Of a stretch of DNA of 64,000 nucleotides, positions 23,892 through 35,994 are shown piece by piece (the stretch's first letter is position 1; the number at the start of each line of letters is the position of its first letter). The notes below the pieces were generated by a model, which was not told where the DNA came from, did not search any database, and saw only the letters and a list, made by a program, of their open reading frames with translations. A program made the position numbers and the translations under genes. Source of the stretch: Moniliella sp. 'wahieum' (taxonomy: Eukaryota > Basidiomycota > Moniliellomycetes > Moniliellales > Moniliellaceae); NCBI GenBank assembly GCA_003971905.1, contig RSEE01000001.1:992001-1056000 (forward strand), written 5' to 3'.

Positions 23892-24612
23892 TCACTCCGC
23901 CGTCGAGGGTGCGTCGTCGAACAGCTGGCCCGATTTGACAATCGTGACGTCCTCCTTGGGACGGTCCGCGGGGCCCGTGGGAACCTTCTCGATGTACGAC
24001 ACAACGTCCATCCCATCAAGCACGCGGCCGAAAACAACATGACGGCCGTTCAACCAGGGCGTGGGAACGGTGCAGAGGAAAAACTGGTTCGACACAAGTC
24101 AGGACAGGAAGTAGGATGAATGCAGTCAAGGAAACGTACTTGGGAACCGTTCGTGTCGCGACCAGCGTTGGCCATCGACAGAACACCGGGCTTGTCGTGA
24201 CGGAACTTGAAGTTTTCGTCGGGGAAACGGGCCGTAGATGGACTTGCCACCGCGACCATCACCCGAAGTGAAGTCGCCTCCTTGGATCATAAAGCTGGGG
24301 ATAACGCGATGAAACTTGGAGCCCTCGTAGCCAAACCCGTGCTTCCCGGTGCTAAGTTCGAGGAAGTTGGTCGCGGTCTGTTAAGGTAGAGTTAGTCGAT
24401 GGCCTTTGTTCTTTGGGGAGCAGAGCGGATCGACATACCTTGGGCACATCCTTGCCGTAAAGGCCAACGACGATACGGCCAATGCTCTTGCCGCCGTGCT
24501 CCATGTCAAAGAAGACCTTGTCGGTGACTTCGGGCTCGGGATCGGCGTGGACACCGCCAAAGAGGCCGAGAGCGAGTGCCAGGAAGAGGGTGGCGAGGAC
24601 GAACAGACGCAT
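23892..24612 (-). CDS. ER/secretory cyclophilin-type peptidyl-prolyl isomerase
   Basis: This is a cyclophilin B-like protein folding enzyme of the secretory pathway. The start [23 protein letters not shown] is a classic signal peptide. It is followed by [31 protein letters not shown], an intron (24378-24438), [27 protein letters not shown] and [21 protein letters not shown], then [30 protein letters not shown] second intron (24084-24139) leads to [28 protein letters not shown]. The catalytic Arg (FHRVIP), Gln/Phe pairs and the Trp drug-binding residue (PWLNGRH) are present. Near 24233 one extra C breaks the frame before RFPDE. Read as written, it ends DDAPSTAE; one base shift would give a longer end [16 protein letters not shown] at 23848. 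Confidence 0.95.
24084..24139 (-). other. Intron 2 of the cyclophilin gene
   Basis: GTACGT...GAACCAG, 56 bases. It joins TNGSQ to FFLCTV, a conserved cyclophilin segment. Confidence 0.92.
24378..24438 (-). other. Intron 1 of the cyclophilin gene
   Basis: GTATGT...TTAACAG, 61 bases. It joins KDVPK to TATNFLEL. Confidence 0.92.
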
Positions 24613-25116
24613 GAGGGAGGGGGGGAGAACAGGGGTGGTGGAGAAGAAATAGCTTCCACGTGCCACGTTGGGTGGGTTGCGTGGATGCGGGGCGCTCACA
24701 GGCTCCGCTCTTGCGCGCTTTTACGGCTGCGACCCGGGGGATTCCGCCAGAGGAGTTTCAACTTTCAAATGCAACTGAATACGTTTCAACTTTCAACATT
24801 CAACTGATTCTTCAACACGACCGGAAGGCCCCGGGACGATCCAGTTTCGAGCGAATCTGCACCACACTGCTTGCATCTCTACGTGACGAGACGAGGTGCC
24901 AATAAACGTGTAGTCATTCTTCATGCCAGAAAGATTCAAAGGGGCACGAAAGGCATCCGAAAAAATGGAGCGAGAGAAGCCGTGCACGGTTCACGGTCAA
25001 AGGAAAAAAGTGTATAACGGGTATCAACGAAAAAAGACAAAGTAAAAACAGGGCTGCACTCAATTGCGAGCAGCAATGGTGGATCAAGGGAAGGGTGAGA
25101 TTTGCCAGAGAAATCA
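24613..25116. other. Upstream region of cyclophilin with TTCAAC/GTTGAA tandem words
   Basis: No gene is visible. Between 24754 and 24816 the hexamer GTTGAA (seen as TTCAAC on the plus strand) occurs five times, about 150-200 bases upstream of the cyclophilin start, the same spacing as at VTC1. The rest is probably the VID27 3' UTR. Confidence 0.4.
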
Positions 25117-27640
25117 TTAAAGGGTTGCCAGTGACGTCCGAGTGGGCTTCTTGAGCGTCTGCTTTTTGGCTAGTGCAACATCGTGAGGCAGCGCTACCAC
25201 GATATTACGAGAGTTGTACCCATATTCGTCTTGGACGACCGTATCGGCGTAACGACGAATTTGGTAGTCGTGCGTTTTGCCATGCTTAACCGACTCGAAT
25301 GACCAGGCAATAACAAACGGGCCCGACGACGTCACGATCGACGTTTCGTCATTCTCTCCTACGTCAAACCGGGCCGGGGTAAACTGGACGCCTTGGCCCA
25401 TGTAGGCGACATGATGTGGTTTGAGCTGCAACCGACGTGGAATTGGCTTCGAATTGGCAGGGAAAGACCTGTCAAAGCCCAGACTCCCCGCCCAGCGACC
25501 ATCGCCAATGAGCGTGTCGATAAGCAAGAGATAGGTTTTGCACGTGGCCAGCACGTACCGCCCGTCGGACGTGACGTCAACCCTGTGATCGGGTCGCCCA
25601 GAGCTGGCAGAGCCGTCTTTGCATTCTTGCCAATCTTGTCAAACAGACGCAAATCACCCTTGCTGGACGCCACCACGAGCCGTCCAGACGCGTCGGTGGC
25701 AGCGGAGGAAAAGTCGGCCTTTGTAGCATACTGCTTGAACTGCTGTCGACCAGCTTCTGGCCCGATACACGAGGATCAATCCGATAGACCGCGTTGTGGC
25801 TTGTACCCACCAGCGTCTGTTCCGATGTCATCTGAGCAAACTTGGCCGAGGGAATCACGTTGGCCACTTGCACGTCTTCGTGGATACCCCACTCCTCTAC
25901 CACCTTTCCGTACTCGAGATCCATCTTAAAGACCGAGTGCTGGTTGCTAGGATCCATCAATACCATAGCTGTATCCGAGTCGTGAAGCATGGCCTTGCGC
26001 GGATTAAAGGCTTTACCCCGGGCGTAGAGACATTGTTGATCGTTGTGGAAAATTCCAAGCCGGGCTGCCCCTCAGAGCCATTGGACGTCTTAAATACCCC
26101 GATCCGATTACCGCGGACAACGAATGCGCGATCGTTCTTATAGCCGATCGCAAGCTGAGAGTTGAGCTCGCGAGCCAAGGCGTCTGTCTCATTGGGCATC
26201 CCCTCGGGGGTATCCCCTTGATTGCCCGCGTCCTCCTCTGGCTCTTCTTCTGAAAACTCTTCTTCCTCCTCGATTGGGTTGATGGTATCACCCAGCGCCT
26301 GGTCGATCGCTGCATCATCCTCTTCGTCTTGCTCAGCGTCAGGCATGTCGACATCTTCTTCGTATGCTTCGTAGAGGTACTTCTGCTCGTCCGGCTTGAG
26401 CTTGGAGAGCGGAAGTTCATTGAGTGTTTGCCACAGACAGGCACTGAATCCGTGTTGGAACTGCTCATACGCTGGACGCTTATAAAAACGCAAGAGCCAC
26501 GAGTAGTATAGCACCAGGCCTGCGTCATTCGTGGTAAAGTAGTTCCACACGGCGCTCAGATTATCCGCGGCAAAAGTCATGTTCATGTCTGCCGACACTC
26601 GCTGGGAAAGCCAGAGACGGCACGTCCCGTCCTCGTTGGAAGTAGACTGGATAGTCAGCCAGAACATGTACTGTCCTGCCTCAACGACCTTGGCAACAGC
26701 GTTCTTCTCCTGGCTCATGAATAAGCCCGAAGCCTCATCGTACAGATACAGGTCGGCCACCGCTTCTACTGCCACCGGGTTACCGTCTCATCAGCTCCGG
26801 CACGGTGGGTGGAAGGTCCTCTCGGTTGGGGCAGCAGGCACCAACGGCTTGCTCTCCCGCATAGGGGCAGCGGCAGCTGATACGGTGCTGACACTGGTCG
26901 GCTCCACACCCTCGTGTTCTTGGGGGGGTGGCAGGGACCGAAGCCGTGGGCACCGACTTGGCAGTAGGTGTGCCAGGCTGCCTCGGTGGCGCGACCGTGG
27001 GGCGCGCTGGACTGGCAGGGATAGCAGGGACCGAGGGGTAAAGACGTGGGGGCTGGTACTTGAGGGCATCAAGATCCTCATCGGAGGCTTCTTGGTGAGG
27101 GCGGCTGTACTTGCGCTCGTAGCAACACTGGAGGTAGGTCACCTCAAAGATGGAGCGTGTTACGCATTGACTCTGACCATCCATCACAAACTGGTACAAA
27201 TCTTGGTCGGGCGTTTCAGCAGCCGATGTGGTAGGGGATATGAGCGGTGACGAGCTCATGTCCAACTCATCACCCAAATCGCGCCACCAGGGTCGGCTCG
27301 TCCGGCTCGTCGGTATCATGCGCGCCAGGGTCAGAGCGCAAGGTAGAGAGGCGGAAGGCAAGCGAGGGGTCGATGAGGAACGACTTTTCATCGTCCGACT
27401 CATCGTCATCGTCAAGAAGGGCTTCGTCACCTTCGTCGTAGGCGCGTGTGATAACCAGCTGGTAGTTGAAGGGGATGCTGGTGCGGCGGATGGTGGCCAC
27501 AGCGTCCTTGTAGATGCACTCGCGGTCGCTCTTGATGGCCCCAGAGCGGACGATGTAGAGGGCTCCGCAGGGATCTGAATGAGCTCGGCGTTGTTCTCGT
27601 CGCCCCAGATCTTGCCGAAGAGGGACTTGAGCATGAACAT
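25117..27640 (-). CDS. VID27: Vacuolar import and degradation protein Vid27
   Basis: Vid27-family proteins are cytosolic and fungus/plant-conserved; the yeast member was found in the vacuolar import and degradation of gluconeogenic enzymes. The start [24 protein letters not shown] is followed by the PH-like N-terminal part [20 protein letters not shown] and [20 protein letters not shown], an acidic loop, then [35 protein letters not shown]. The middle part has [19 protein letters not shown] and [15 protein letters not shown], then a Glu/Asp-rich linker ([14 protein letters not shown]). The C-terminal beta-propeller-like domain reads [64 protein letters not shown] and [11 protein letters not shown]. 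About eight frame breaks are needed, among them near 27570, 27280, 26790, 26010, 25740 and 25570. It is divergent from RPT1, about 240 bases away. Confidence 0.92.
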
Positions 27641-27879
27641 GGCGGGCGCAGATACCAGCGAGTGGTGGGTGACCGGTGATGCGGCAGCGCAGAGGCCAGC
27701 TGGGTGGGCGTGCGAGGGGCGCAAGTTGAACGTTGCAATTGGCGCGGGGCTCCGTCGAGAGAACGGCCGACCTGGGAAAAGAAACATTGCAGGCGCACCA
27801 CGCAGCACAATTCCGCCACAGGCATCGCCCCAGCGGAATCGGTGCTGGCGACGCGTGGACTGGCACCCACGGCGACTGC
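27641..27879. promoter_or_regulatory. Shared divergent promoter region of VID27 and RPT1
   Basis: Only about 240 bases separate the two divergent starts, so both promoters must lie here. The word GTTGAACGTT (27725-27734) sits near the centre, and a GGTGACCGGTGATG element lies at about 27667. A shared control is inference. Confidence 0.45.
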
Positions 27880-29359
27880 ATGTTGGGCAGGGCCGGGCGC
27901 CTCCTCCACCCCGACTACCGCCGCACCGCCGCCTCTCTCTCAGCAGCCCAAGGCCGACTGGGAAAAGTACGACAAGCCCGATCAGGACTCGATCGAGGAC
28001 GATGGTCCCATTGCGCCTGGACGAGAGCGACATCCAGATCCTCAAGACCTATGGCCTGGGGCCCTATGCCCGTGCGCTCAAGGAAATTGAGAAGGAGATC
28101 AGCGACGTTCAGAAGCGGGTCAACGACAAGATGGGCGTGAAGGAGTCTGACACTGGACTCGCTCCGCGCAACTTGTGGGATCTGGCTGCCGATAAGAAAC
28201 AACTCGAAGAAATGGGCCATCTGCAAGTCGCCCGCTGTACTAAGATCATCCGGGGTACCCCCCCGACCCAGCTTCCGGAGGCGCGGGAGGGCGGGGTGCG
28301 GCCGGTGGAGGTGGCGGACTGAGCGATTTGATGAACTCCATGGCGCCCTTTGGCCGCTCCCGCGGCCCGACGGTCGACGAAGAAGACAAGTATGTGATCA
28401 ACATTAAGCAGATTGCCAAATTTGTTGTCTCGCTTAACAAGAATGTTGCTCCAACGGACATTGAGGAGGGAATGCGCGTCGGTGTGGACCGTAACAAGTA
28501 CCAGATCATGCAACCCCTTCCCCCCAAGATTGACCCTAGCGTCACCATGATGCAAGTGGAGGAGAAGCCCGATGTCACCTATTCCGACGTGGGCGGGTGC
28601 AAGGAGCAGATTGAGAAGCTGCGTGAAGTGGTGGAGACGCCACTATTGAACCCAGAGAAGTTCGTGGATTGGGGATTGACCCACCCAAGGGTGTGCTTCT
28701 CTATGGTCCGCCTGGTACGGGGAAGACGCTATGTGCCAGGGCGGTGGCCAATCGAACCGATGCTACCTTCATCCGCGTCATTGGTTCGGAGCTGGTTCAA
28801 AAATATGTGGGTGAGGGGGCTAGGATGGTACGAGAACTGTTCGAGATGGCACGGTCAAAGAAGGCATGCATCATCTTCTTTGATGAGGTGGATGCGATTG
28901 GTGGCGCTCGATTTGACGATGGTGGGTGGGGACAATGAGGTACAACGGACGATGCTTGAGCTTATCAACCAGCTTGATGGTTTCGATTCGAGGGGCAACA
29001 TCAAGGTCCTCATGGCTACAAATCGGCCCGATACACTGGACCCGGCCCTCTTGCGTCCAGGTCGTCTAGACCGTAAGGTCGAGTTTGGCCTTCCAGACAA
29101 TGAGGGAAGGGCACATATCCTCCGTATTCACGCACGCAGCATGTCGGTTGAACGCAACATTCGCTTTGAACTCATTGCTCGTCTCTGCCCCAACACGACC
29201 GGTGCTGAGCTCCGATCTGTGGCCACCGAGGCTGGCATGTTTGCCATCCGCGCACGTCGCAAGGTTGCTTCAGAACGTGACTTCCTCGATGCGGTGGAGA
29301 AAGTTGTCCGCCAAGGGTCCAAGTTCTCCTCTACGTCGTTGTACGCCCAGTACAACTAA
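27880..29359 (+). CDS. RPT1: 26S proteasome regulatory ATPase subunit Rpt1
   Basis: Rpt1 (PSMC2, S7) is one of six AAA ATPases in the proteasome base ring that unfold substrates. The N-terminal part reads [50 protein letters not shown] and [17 protein letters not shown], then [10 protein letters not shown]. The OB and AAA parts are [39 protein letters not shown], Walker A GPPGTGKT (about 28710), [20 protein letters not shown], Walker [50 protein letters not shown] and the end LYAQYN. Breaks: TT at 28669 lacks one base ([11 protein letters not shown]), about two bases are missing near 28922 (DGAGGDNEV), and others lie near 28020 and 28315. The exact start codon is uncertain; the first exon before QQPKADW was not resolved. 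Confidence 0.94.
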
Positions 29360-30032
29360 TCCCATGCAGCTGGTCACAACCACGTTTGTGAAGATTGCAG
29401 GCACCACGCGTCATGCCATCGTCGTAGCCAATCCAGGACATTAACATAACAAGGTTCATAGAAACGAGTGAAGTCATCATGATCGATCTCAAAATCCCAT
29501 GTGAGCTAGTGAGACCGGGGGCCAGGATGAGGGAAATGTGTTCACCCTATTTTGCAGTTGGCAGAATCCCTTCGCTGTTGCTTTGGAGCGTAAATGCGTA
29601 AATGCGAAGGAATACGTTCTTCGCTCTCCAGTGCGCCAACCCAAGGGTAGTCCAGTGCCGATGCGGCCCTCTCTCATTATGAATCTCGATTTCTCACACC
29701 ATCAAACCCCCTTCAGTGGCTTCTATCCCGAAAAATATATATGCCGCTATTGACAAGGAAAAGGAGATGTGAGGAGCTTGCTCGGATGCGTAATACACCA
29801 ACCGCTACGCATGCAAACACTTGCCCTTATGTCTTTTGCCCTCACGAGAATCATCATTGCACACACATCAGAGATGAGAAATGAGAACTGGGAAATGAGA
29901 AATGAGAGACGAGACGAGAGATGAGAGATGAGAAGGATGAAAATCAGTAGACGGATGAACAGAGCGGCCCGTTAGGCCATACTGTAGGGGGGAACGAGAG
30001 GGAGGAGAGGGGGGGTAACTAACTCTTTTGCT
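29360..30032. other. Convergent intergenic region with GAGATGAGAAATG microsatellite
   Basis: No gene is visible between the 3' ends of RPT1 and the CSL gene. A purine-rich degenerate repeat (GAGATGAGAAATGAGA words) occupies 29871-29940. Confidence 0.5.
29871..29940. repeat. Purine-rich degenerate microsatellite
   Basis: Repeated GAGATGAGA and AATGAGA words, about 70 bases, all purine except the T positions. Confidence 0.7.
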
Positions 30033-33000
30033 CTAGTAAGGGGGGCGCGCGGCTGCGCCGGAACCGAAGGGCCGACAACGGGAGGATATATGTTCGGGTG
30101 CGGGTGCCAGGGAGAGGAAGCCACTCAGAAAAGCTAGAGGGAGGGGTGCGAGATCATGGTTCAGCCGTCGAGAGACCAAGGGTGTCTCGATCACGATGAT
30201 AGTAAGAGGGGGGAGGAGATCTGGCAAAGGGGTGAGTGAGAAGGGTGAGAGGGACCCCCGCCTGCATGAGGCCAAGAGCTTTGAAAATTCGCTTGGCAGC
30301 ACGGAGGAGTGCAGGACTGAATATTGGAGAACATCGTAAACCAGAAACGGGACCCCAACAGGGCCAACAAAGAAACCAGAGAGCTCCCCAATAACATCAA
30401 AGGGATAGCTTGGTGGGGAATATAACGCCGTCCTGTCGGACGAGGAGAAGGGGGGCAGGGAGAACCGCGTCAGGGGGCGGGGGCATACGATACAGGCGGA
30501 GCTAATGACTCTCGTCTCCAGAGCCGGTGTGGCACCCCAAAATACATACAAGTGGGACCCGAGTTGGTCACCGTGAAGAAACAGCACATGGCCCCCAAGT
30601 GCCGCCTCATACCCGAATCGGATCCCGTAATATGAGGAAAGTGGAGGATGGGCGCAACAAGCGAGTGAGCCATGTGCGCTAACGGAGGCAAGGGGTCATG
30701 GGGCTATGTTGCGCTCCTGCTGCCAAGTTCGACGGGTGGGCGAGTCAAAGTGACGCGGTAAGGAGGCAGGCGATGAACCAGCCAATAAGGGATTGGCATC
30801 ATTTTTGTAAGAAGAAAGGACAGTAGGATCCGATGAGTCCCGCTGCTTCTTCACGTCGCCCGTCAAGTTGGGGGGAACTGAAAATTGTACTCGATCGCCT
30901 CCGCTCCGACAATGGACCACACGTTGGCCTCTGCTAAATCGACCGTCCAAGCATGAAGTTCAGCAGGAATGGTCATTGAGGCCGCACGCTCCGTTCCCGA
31001 ATTTCGTCTTGAAAGGATCGAAGACGAGCTAGACCGGCGGAGTCCTTCGCTGGCCAAGCTGGGAATCGAGGGAATCGTCTTTGGCCCGAGTGCCAAGCCT
31101 GACCCGCGTGGTGAACCTACAAGCCCAGCATCCAACTTCTCATCGTTTCTACCCTCAGGATATGGGGATGCTGCTGTTGGGACCGCGGAAAGAGTATGGC
31201 CCCGAACCCGTTGTAGGCGTGGCCCCGGTGTGAATGGGATGATGCTAGGCCAGAAAAAGAGTGTAGGGTAGAGCGGATGGGTCCGCTGGAGGAAGGAAGC
31301 ATTTTGTCCCGGTCCATGTTTGGATCCAATTGCATCCCTCTTGTTGAACCCGCCGGATAATAGGACGGGTCAGACGACACTGAGTTTGTTGTCAATAAGG
31401 GCCCAAGTGTGGCGGCATTCTTGGTAGATTCAGACTCCGATGGGTCTCGAATATCAGACCCAGAAGCCGCCACATCCGTCTCCGTGACGTCCATTTCCGA
31501 ACGAGCATGATGAGGAAAGGGGGTTGGGATGGCTGCTTGCGGTCCAGCAGCTGTAGGAATTGTTGAAGAGGACAGCGACGGCCCGCCTGGGGGTGGCATT
31601 TGAGACGAAATGCGTGGCCCAGAATAGTGGACAGGGAGCGAGACGGTATCCCCGGAAGGTTTCAGTGTCCACTGGAGACTTACCCGGTGCTGCATCCCAA
31701 CCAAGTGGTTGGAGCAGGCCAAAAAGCTTCCCGAAGCGTTGCGGGGCGCTGGGTTAGACGGTGGTTCAGTCTGTGTGAGTGGAGGACCAGTTGGATTCGA
31801 ACAGGGGATGTGGGATTGAGCTGCCAATCCGATGGGACCTCGGTGCCGCTTCGTTTGTACATCTCCAGCGCCACCTTATGCAACTGAAGGACAGGCGAAT
31901 CTGACGGTTCCCTGGATTTACCGTGGCGGTAAGTGTGAAGGTACTGCGGCTGATGTTCCATAGTGGGCGAACAGGATTCAGTAGAGTTCGTCATTCCAGC
32001 TGTACTAGACCTGGGGGAAGAGGTAGAAATGGGAAGAGCTGAGAATCCTCCAAAGGCAGTCGTCCCGCGGTCCACTCGACGGAGAAGCATGGTAGGGCTA
32101 ATCAACCCCGTCGTGGAACACTGCAACACAACCGGTCGGTTGTACAAGATGGCCTGTGGAGGACCTTGGTGCTTGACCGGCAAGGCGTTTGAGGGCGGCG
32201 GCGGGAAGGCAGGATACTGGGCGTCGGTTTTACGTTCCGCCTCGGTAGCCGGTGCCTTCGAGCTTTTGGTAGGATCCACCAGGTAGATGACAAACGAATC
32301 CCAACAGTTACTGGAGGCAATAAATGAATTGTCCTGTAGATTCTCCAAATCGGAAGGAGGAATCATATCATCCGTCTTGAATCGTGTTTCCAGAATCGAG
32401 CGATACACACACAGGTGCTTGGTGGAGGCGCCTTGGGTACGGTGTCGGTGAAACAAAGATATGATTGAACCATGGGTAATGAGCACTGTACAGAGAGAGG
32501 AGGGGCGGGGGAAGACAAGGAGGTCAATTAGTAACGTTGCTCTTCTGGATAAGATAGTAGATTCACTCACTTTCTGTTCCTCGGATCGACTGCCGTTTCT
32601 TGGAGGGCTTGGATATAACCCGGATCGGCCGGGAGAGGAAGCGAGCCACCAGCTTGTGCTCCCCCGGATGTATGGAAGAGGGAGCAGTGACAGCAAACTC
32701 AGCATGCACGTCCTTCCGCAACCCCTGGTCCCCCGGGTCGAGACCAGATAAGGAACGTGTAGTCACGTTGCCCGCCTGCTCGGAGATGGCCATCTGCTTA
32801 TATACCACCTTGGACATGACAAATTCATCAACCTCTGTCTCCTGCCCTGAACGAGGATGAGCAGGATCCTCCTCCCACCCCGTGTCAGACGGGTGAGGGA
32901 CTGAGATAAGGCCCTCGTCCCCCTGGGGACCGTGCCTTGTATCCCCCCCGAAGTCGGTAATCGCCCTGTCCAACTTGGTCTTATGGGCCTCTTGTCTTCC

Positions 33001-34755
33001 TCCTGCCTCTTGCCTTTTCCCGGGAGAAGGGTGTTAATGTCTGTTACCTTCCCTTGGGCCTGCACCCCCGGAGCGGCATGCCAAACTCCTGCCGCTCGTG
33101 CAAATCTTGCCACTTAGAATCATCTCGCGATGATCTTGTGGCCGGCGCGGACGGGGATCTTCCCCTTTGCTTGATTGATCTTTTGGGAGCGCTTGCCTCC
33201 TTCTCTTCTCCAGCGCTGGATTCAATACCGTTCGAGGAATTGGTGGGGTGGGGGAGACACTGTCATCGGCAGGCACAGGAACGGGGGTGTACCAATTGGC
33301 CCCAGTTAAAAGCACCATTGGCGGAGGGCACATGAACCTTTTCTCTCTGTCCCGTACGACTTTTGCGCGACCTTAGGCGTCAAAATGCGAATTTGACGTC
33401 CAGAGTGGCGAGACCCTGACGGAGCAGCGAGGTATTGCGCAACCAACTGTGATAGTTGGGGCAGAGGAGAGGGTGGGAAACTATTTCCTCCACAGGAGGT
33501 GAGGCGGTAACGGCAACATCCTCCACTTTGTGAGAGTAAGCCACGGACCGGTCAGACGCGAAAGAAGAAAGCTGCCGCTCGGTGAGGTAATAAGGCGAAA
33601 GTCCCCATCTGCAATGGAAACGTGCCCGAATGTCATTGAGAATCGTGGGTCTTTTTCCGGATCCTGGGACATAAAAGTGCGAGCTAAAAGGGAGGTGATC
33701 TTCGTCTGTATACCCAAGGCTCGACCCTTTTTGCACATCATCTGGGTTTCCACTGGAAAAATGTGCATGGGAATGAGACCCAATCGCTTGATGCGAAGGA
33801 GGATCCATGTCATAGGAAACGGATTGAAAGTCTTGTTGGGACCCATCCCATACGGTCCTGTCCGCAGACCCAAGGTGGAATGCAGGAGTCACACTCTCCT
33901 GATGGATTACCGGGGTCGAGGTTGGTTCAAAGATGGAAGGCTGTTCTGGAGAGTGGACAATAAGTGTTGGCGGCCGCTTCATCTCTTCGCCAGGGGGCAG
34001 GCTGTGGTCCAGGAGACGAGGCCAAGCGACGTTCGCATCACTCGGAAACGTTGCAACGTAGGGATCAACCGGCGGAGATGTGTATATGCGGCCCGGGCGT
34101 GAAGGTCATATGGTCACTCTCACGAGCACGAGCCGTAGGGAACGCAGGCTGCGAGGCGAAACGTGGCTCTTCCAATGTGGTATGTGGGAAACCAGGGACA
34201 ACCTCCTGAGGGCTGGAAGAGGGCAGGAGCATGTGTACGTCATCTCTCTTTGACCAGGTGGGATCTAAGGTGCTCAGGGTGGAGGGTATATTCTGTTGGC
34301 GAGGTGTCCAATGAGGATCAGGGTTGAAGGGCACAGTAGGAACTGCACGGCGATACTGGTGAGGGCTGGCAGCCGCTGCAAAAGGGGATCTTATCTCGGT
34401 TCCCATCATTGTTATTGGGTTGGGCACGAAATCAGGCCCGAAGGCGCGGTCAACGGTATTGCTTGCCCCCTGCAGAGCGGCTATAGGTGCCAAAGAGTCA
34501 TCCTCCTTGTTGGGACCTACAAAGGGCATTCGGGGGCTCAAAGTCGACATGGTGGTGGGGGGATTTGGATGCGTTTCTGTTATCGTATCGTTGAACGAGT
34601 CGGAGAAGAACTGATGCGAGATGGTGGGGTGCTTCTCTGGTGCCAGCCCGTACTCCGATGGAGGAAAAAGAGCCAGCAGGTACTGGTAGGCCCCCTGCTC
34701 CGTCCCCCATTTTTTGCTCCTTGAGCGTACCCAGACTCAGTGGCGACGCGGACAT
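30033..34755 (-). CDS. CSL-family transcription factor (CBF1/Su(H)/Lag-1 type)
   Basis: CSL proteins bind GTGRGAA-type sites. In animals they are the Notch effector, and fungi have Notch-independent versions (fission yeast Cbf11, Cbf12). The chosen start MSASPLSLGT runs into a long unique N-terminal part (YQYLLALFPPSEYGL; SHQFFSDSF). The Rel-homology N-terminal domain shows MCPPPMVLLTGANWY (family CPPPCVYLMGSGW), then FVMSKVVYKQMAISEQ and RPIRVISKPSKKRQS (family KRIKVISKPSKKKQS). After an intron (32486-32570) the beta-trefoil has ISLFHRHRTQGASTKHLCV, IASSNCWDSFVIYLVD, VVLQCSTTGLISPTMLLRRVD and LQLHKVALEMY. The IPT/TIG domain shows HGDQLGSHLYVFWGATPALETRVISS. Insertions inside the trefoil are long and Ser/Pro-rich, as is usual in fungi. 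Several frame breaks occur (near 34700, 33990, 33370, 33030, 31800, 31120, 30870, 30560). No Notch-partner motif is expected. Confidence 0.9.
32486..32570 (-). other. Intron in the CSL gene
   Basis: GTGAGT...TGTACAG, 85 bases. It joins QSIRGTE to MLITHGSIISLF, the junction between Rel-homology and beta-trefoil parts. Confidence 0.9.
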
Positions 34756-35288
34756 CGTGTCGGGAATGGGACGATGGCCTGGCAAGACGGGGCGGGGGCG
34801 ATGGGCGGATGGAGAAAATGCTGGACTGGGTCGCGTGGGGGTGCAAGCTGCGGCGCAAGCGCAGGCGCATCAGGCGCAGACGCCGCCGAAGCAGGCGCTG
34901 ACATGGACGCCGCCAGCGGCATTGCGCCCACCATGTCGAGGTCTGTGCGCGGCAGGCCAAGGGGGATGGGGGCGCGGATGGGGGGCGGGGTGGAGGGGCG
35001 CGGGCAGCGGGGGCGGAGAGGATGCATGCGGGCGAGCGGTGTCGGAGGGGATGTGTGCAAGGGGGCTTGCATCAGAGGCGTGCTCTATAATGCTGGCAGC
35101 CCCGGCCGAAAAGCCGCGGGCGAGCGTAACAAAAAGAGCGCAGCGCTCTCCGGCTCCTCCGGCTCCTCCTGCACTCGTACAGCTCCTACACCTGCAGCGC
35201 CTCGCCCACACTCCTGCCCTGCCCGCCCTGCCACATGTCACACGTGCCTGTCACATGTCAACACCCAATGACACATTTCACACCCCCA

Positions 35289-35316
35289 TCATGCATCATG
35301 CATCATGCATCATGCA
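35289..35316. repeat. ATGCATC tandem array
   Basis: Four 7-base units of ATCATGC-type sequence in a row. The same array recurs at 38691-38732. Each unit carries CATGCAT, a palindromic core. Confidence 0.75.
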
Positions 35317-35994
35317 CGCAGCACAGGCCACAACCCGCCGCAGCACTGCCCCCCCGCCGCAACGATGGACAGGCAGCTCACTTGCACAGAGCCGCTTAGA
35401 CCCAGGCCTTAGGCCACAGGCCTTGGGCTTGGCCGTTTGACGTGCCCACTATGTACTGTACAGGCACGTCCAGCAGGGTGTGACGGTGGCAAGCAGATTG
35501 ATGCGGTGCCAAGGGGCGCCGTTGTCGATTCTCGTCGATTCAGAAATGAAAACGTGTGTGTACATACCGTCCTACATTCGATGAAGAAGCCACCGGGCCC
35601 TCGAGCTTAGGGCCCAGCCAGCAGCCATATGTGCCTTTTGGCCACCCTCCCAGCACGCGATCCTCGTTTTTCTTAGTCTGGACGCGATCGAAAGAAACCA
35701 AGTCGAGAGGTCGAAGAGATGGCCAAGCTCTGTTTTGCCACTGGTGGGCACGAGCGCCATTATCGATTCCCCTTCCTCTCCAGCAGAGCGCATCGGCATG
35801 TGCGCGCACAATGCATATGTCTTCAGGGCAAGCCCACAGACAGTACTATTAGAGATTATGCTTCATGCATCAGGCCCATCAGGCCAGGAGACAACACAAG
35901 TGTGTTTATGGGGCCCAAAAACGTCCACACATATCCCTGTGCTACCATACACTGTATATAACAACCTCTGCGTTCTGGGGCGCGCAAAAGCACA

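Noticed and set aside
28328-29359. RPT1 as a pseudogene
   Set aside because: The Walker A, Walker B and C-terminal parts are all conserved and only single short indels break the frame, so sequence error is more likely.
31780-31830. tRNA-like B box (TTCGAATCC on the minus strand)
   Set aside because: No acceptor or anticodon stems can be folded around it, and it lies inside the coding sequence of the CSL gene.
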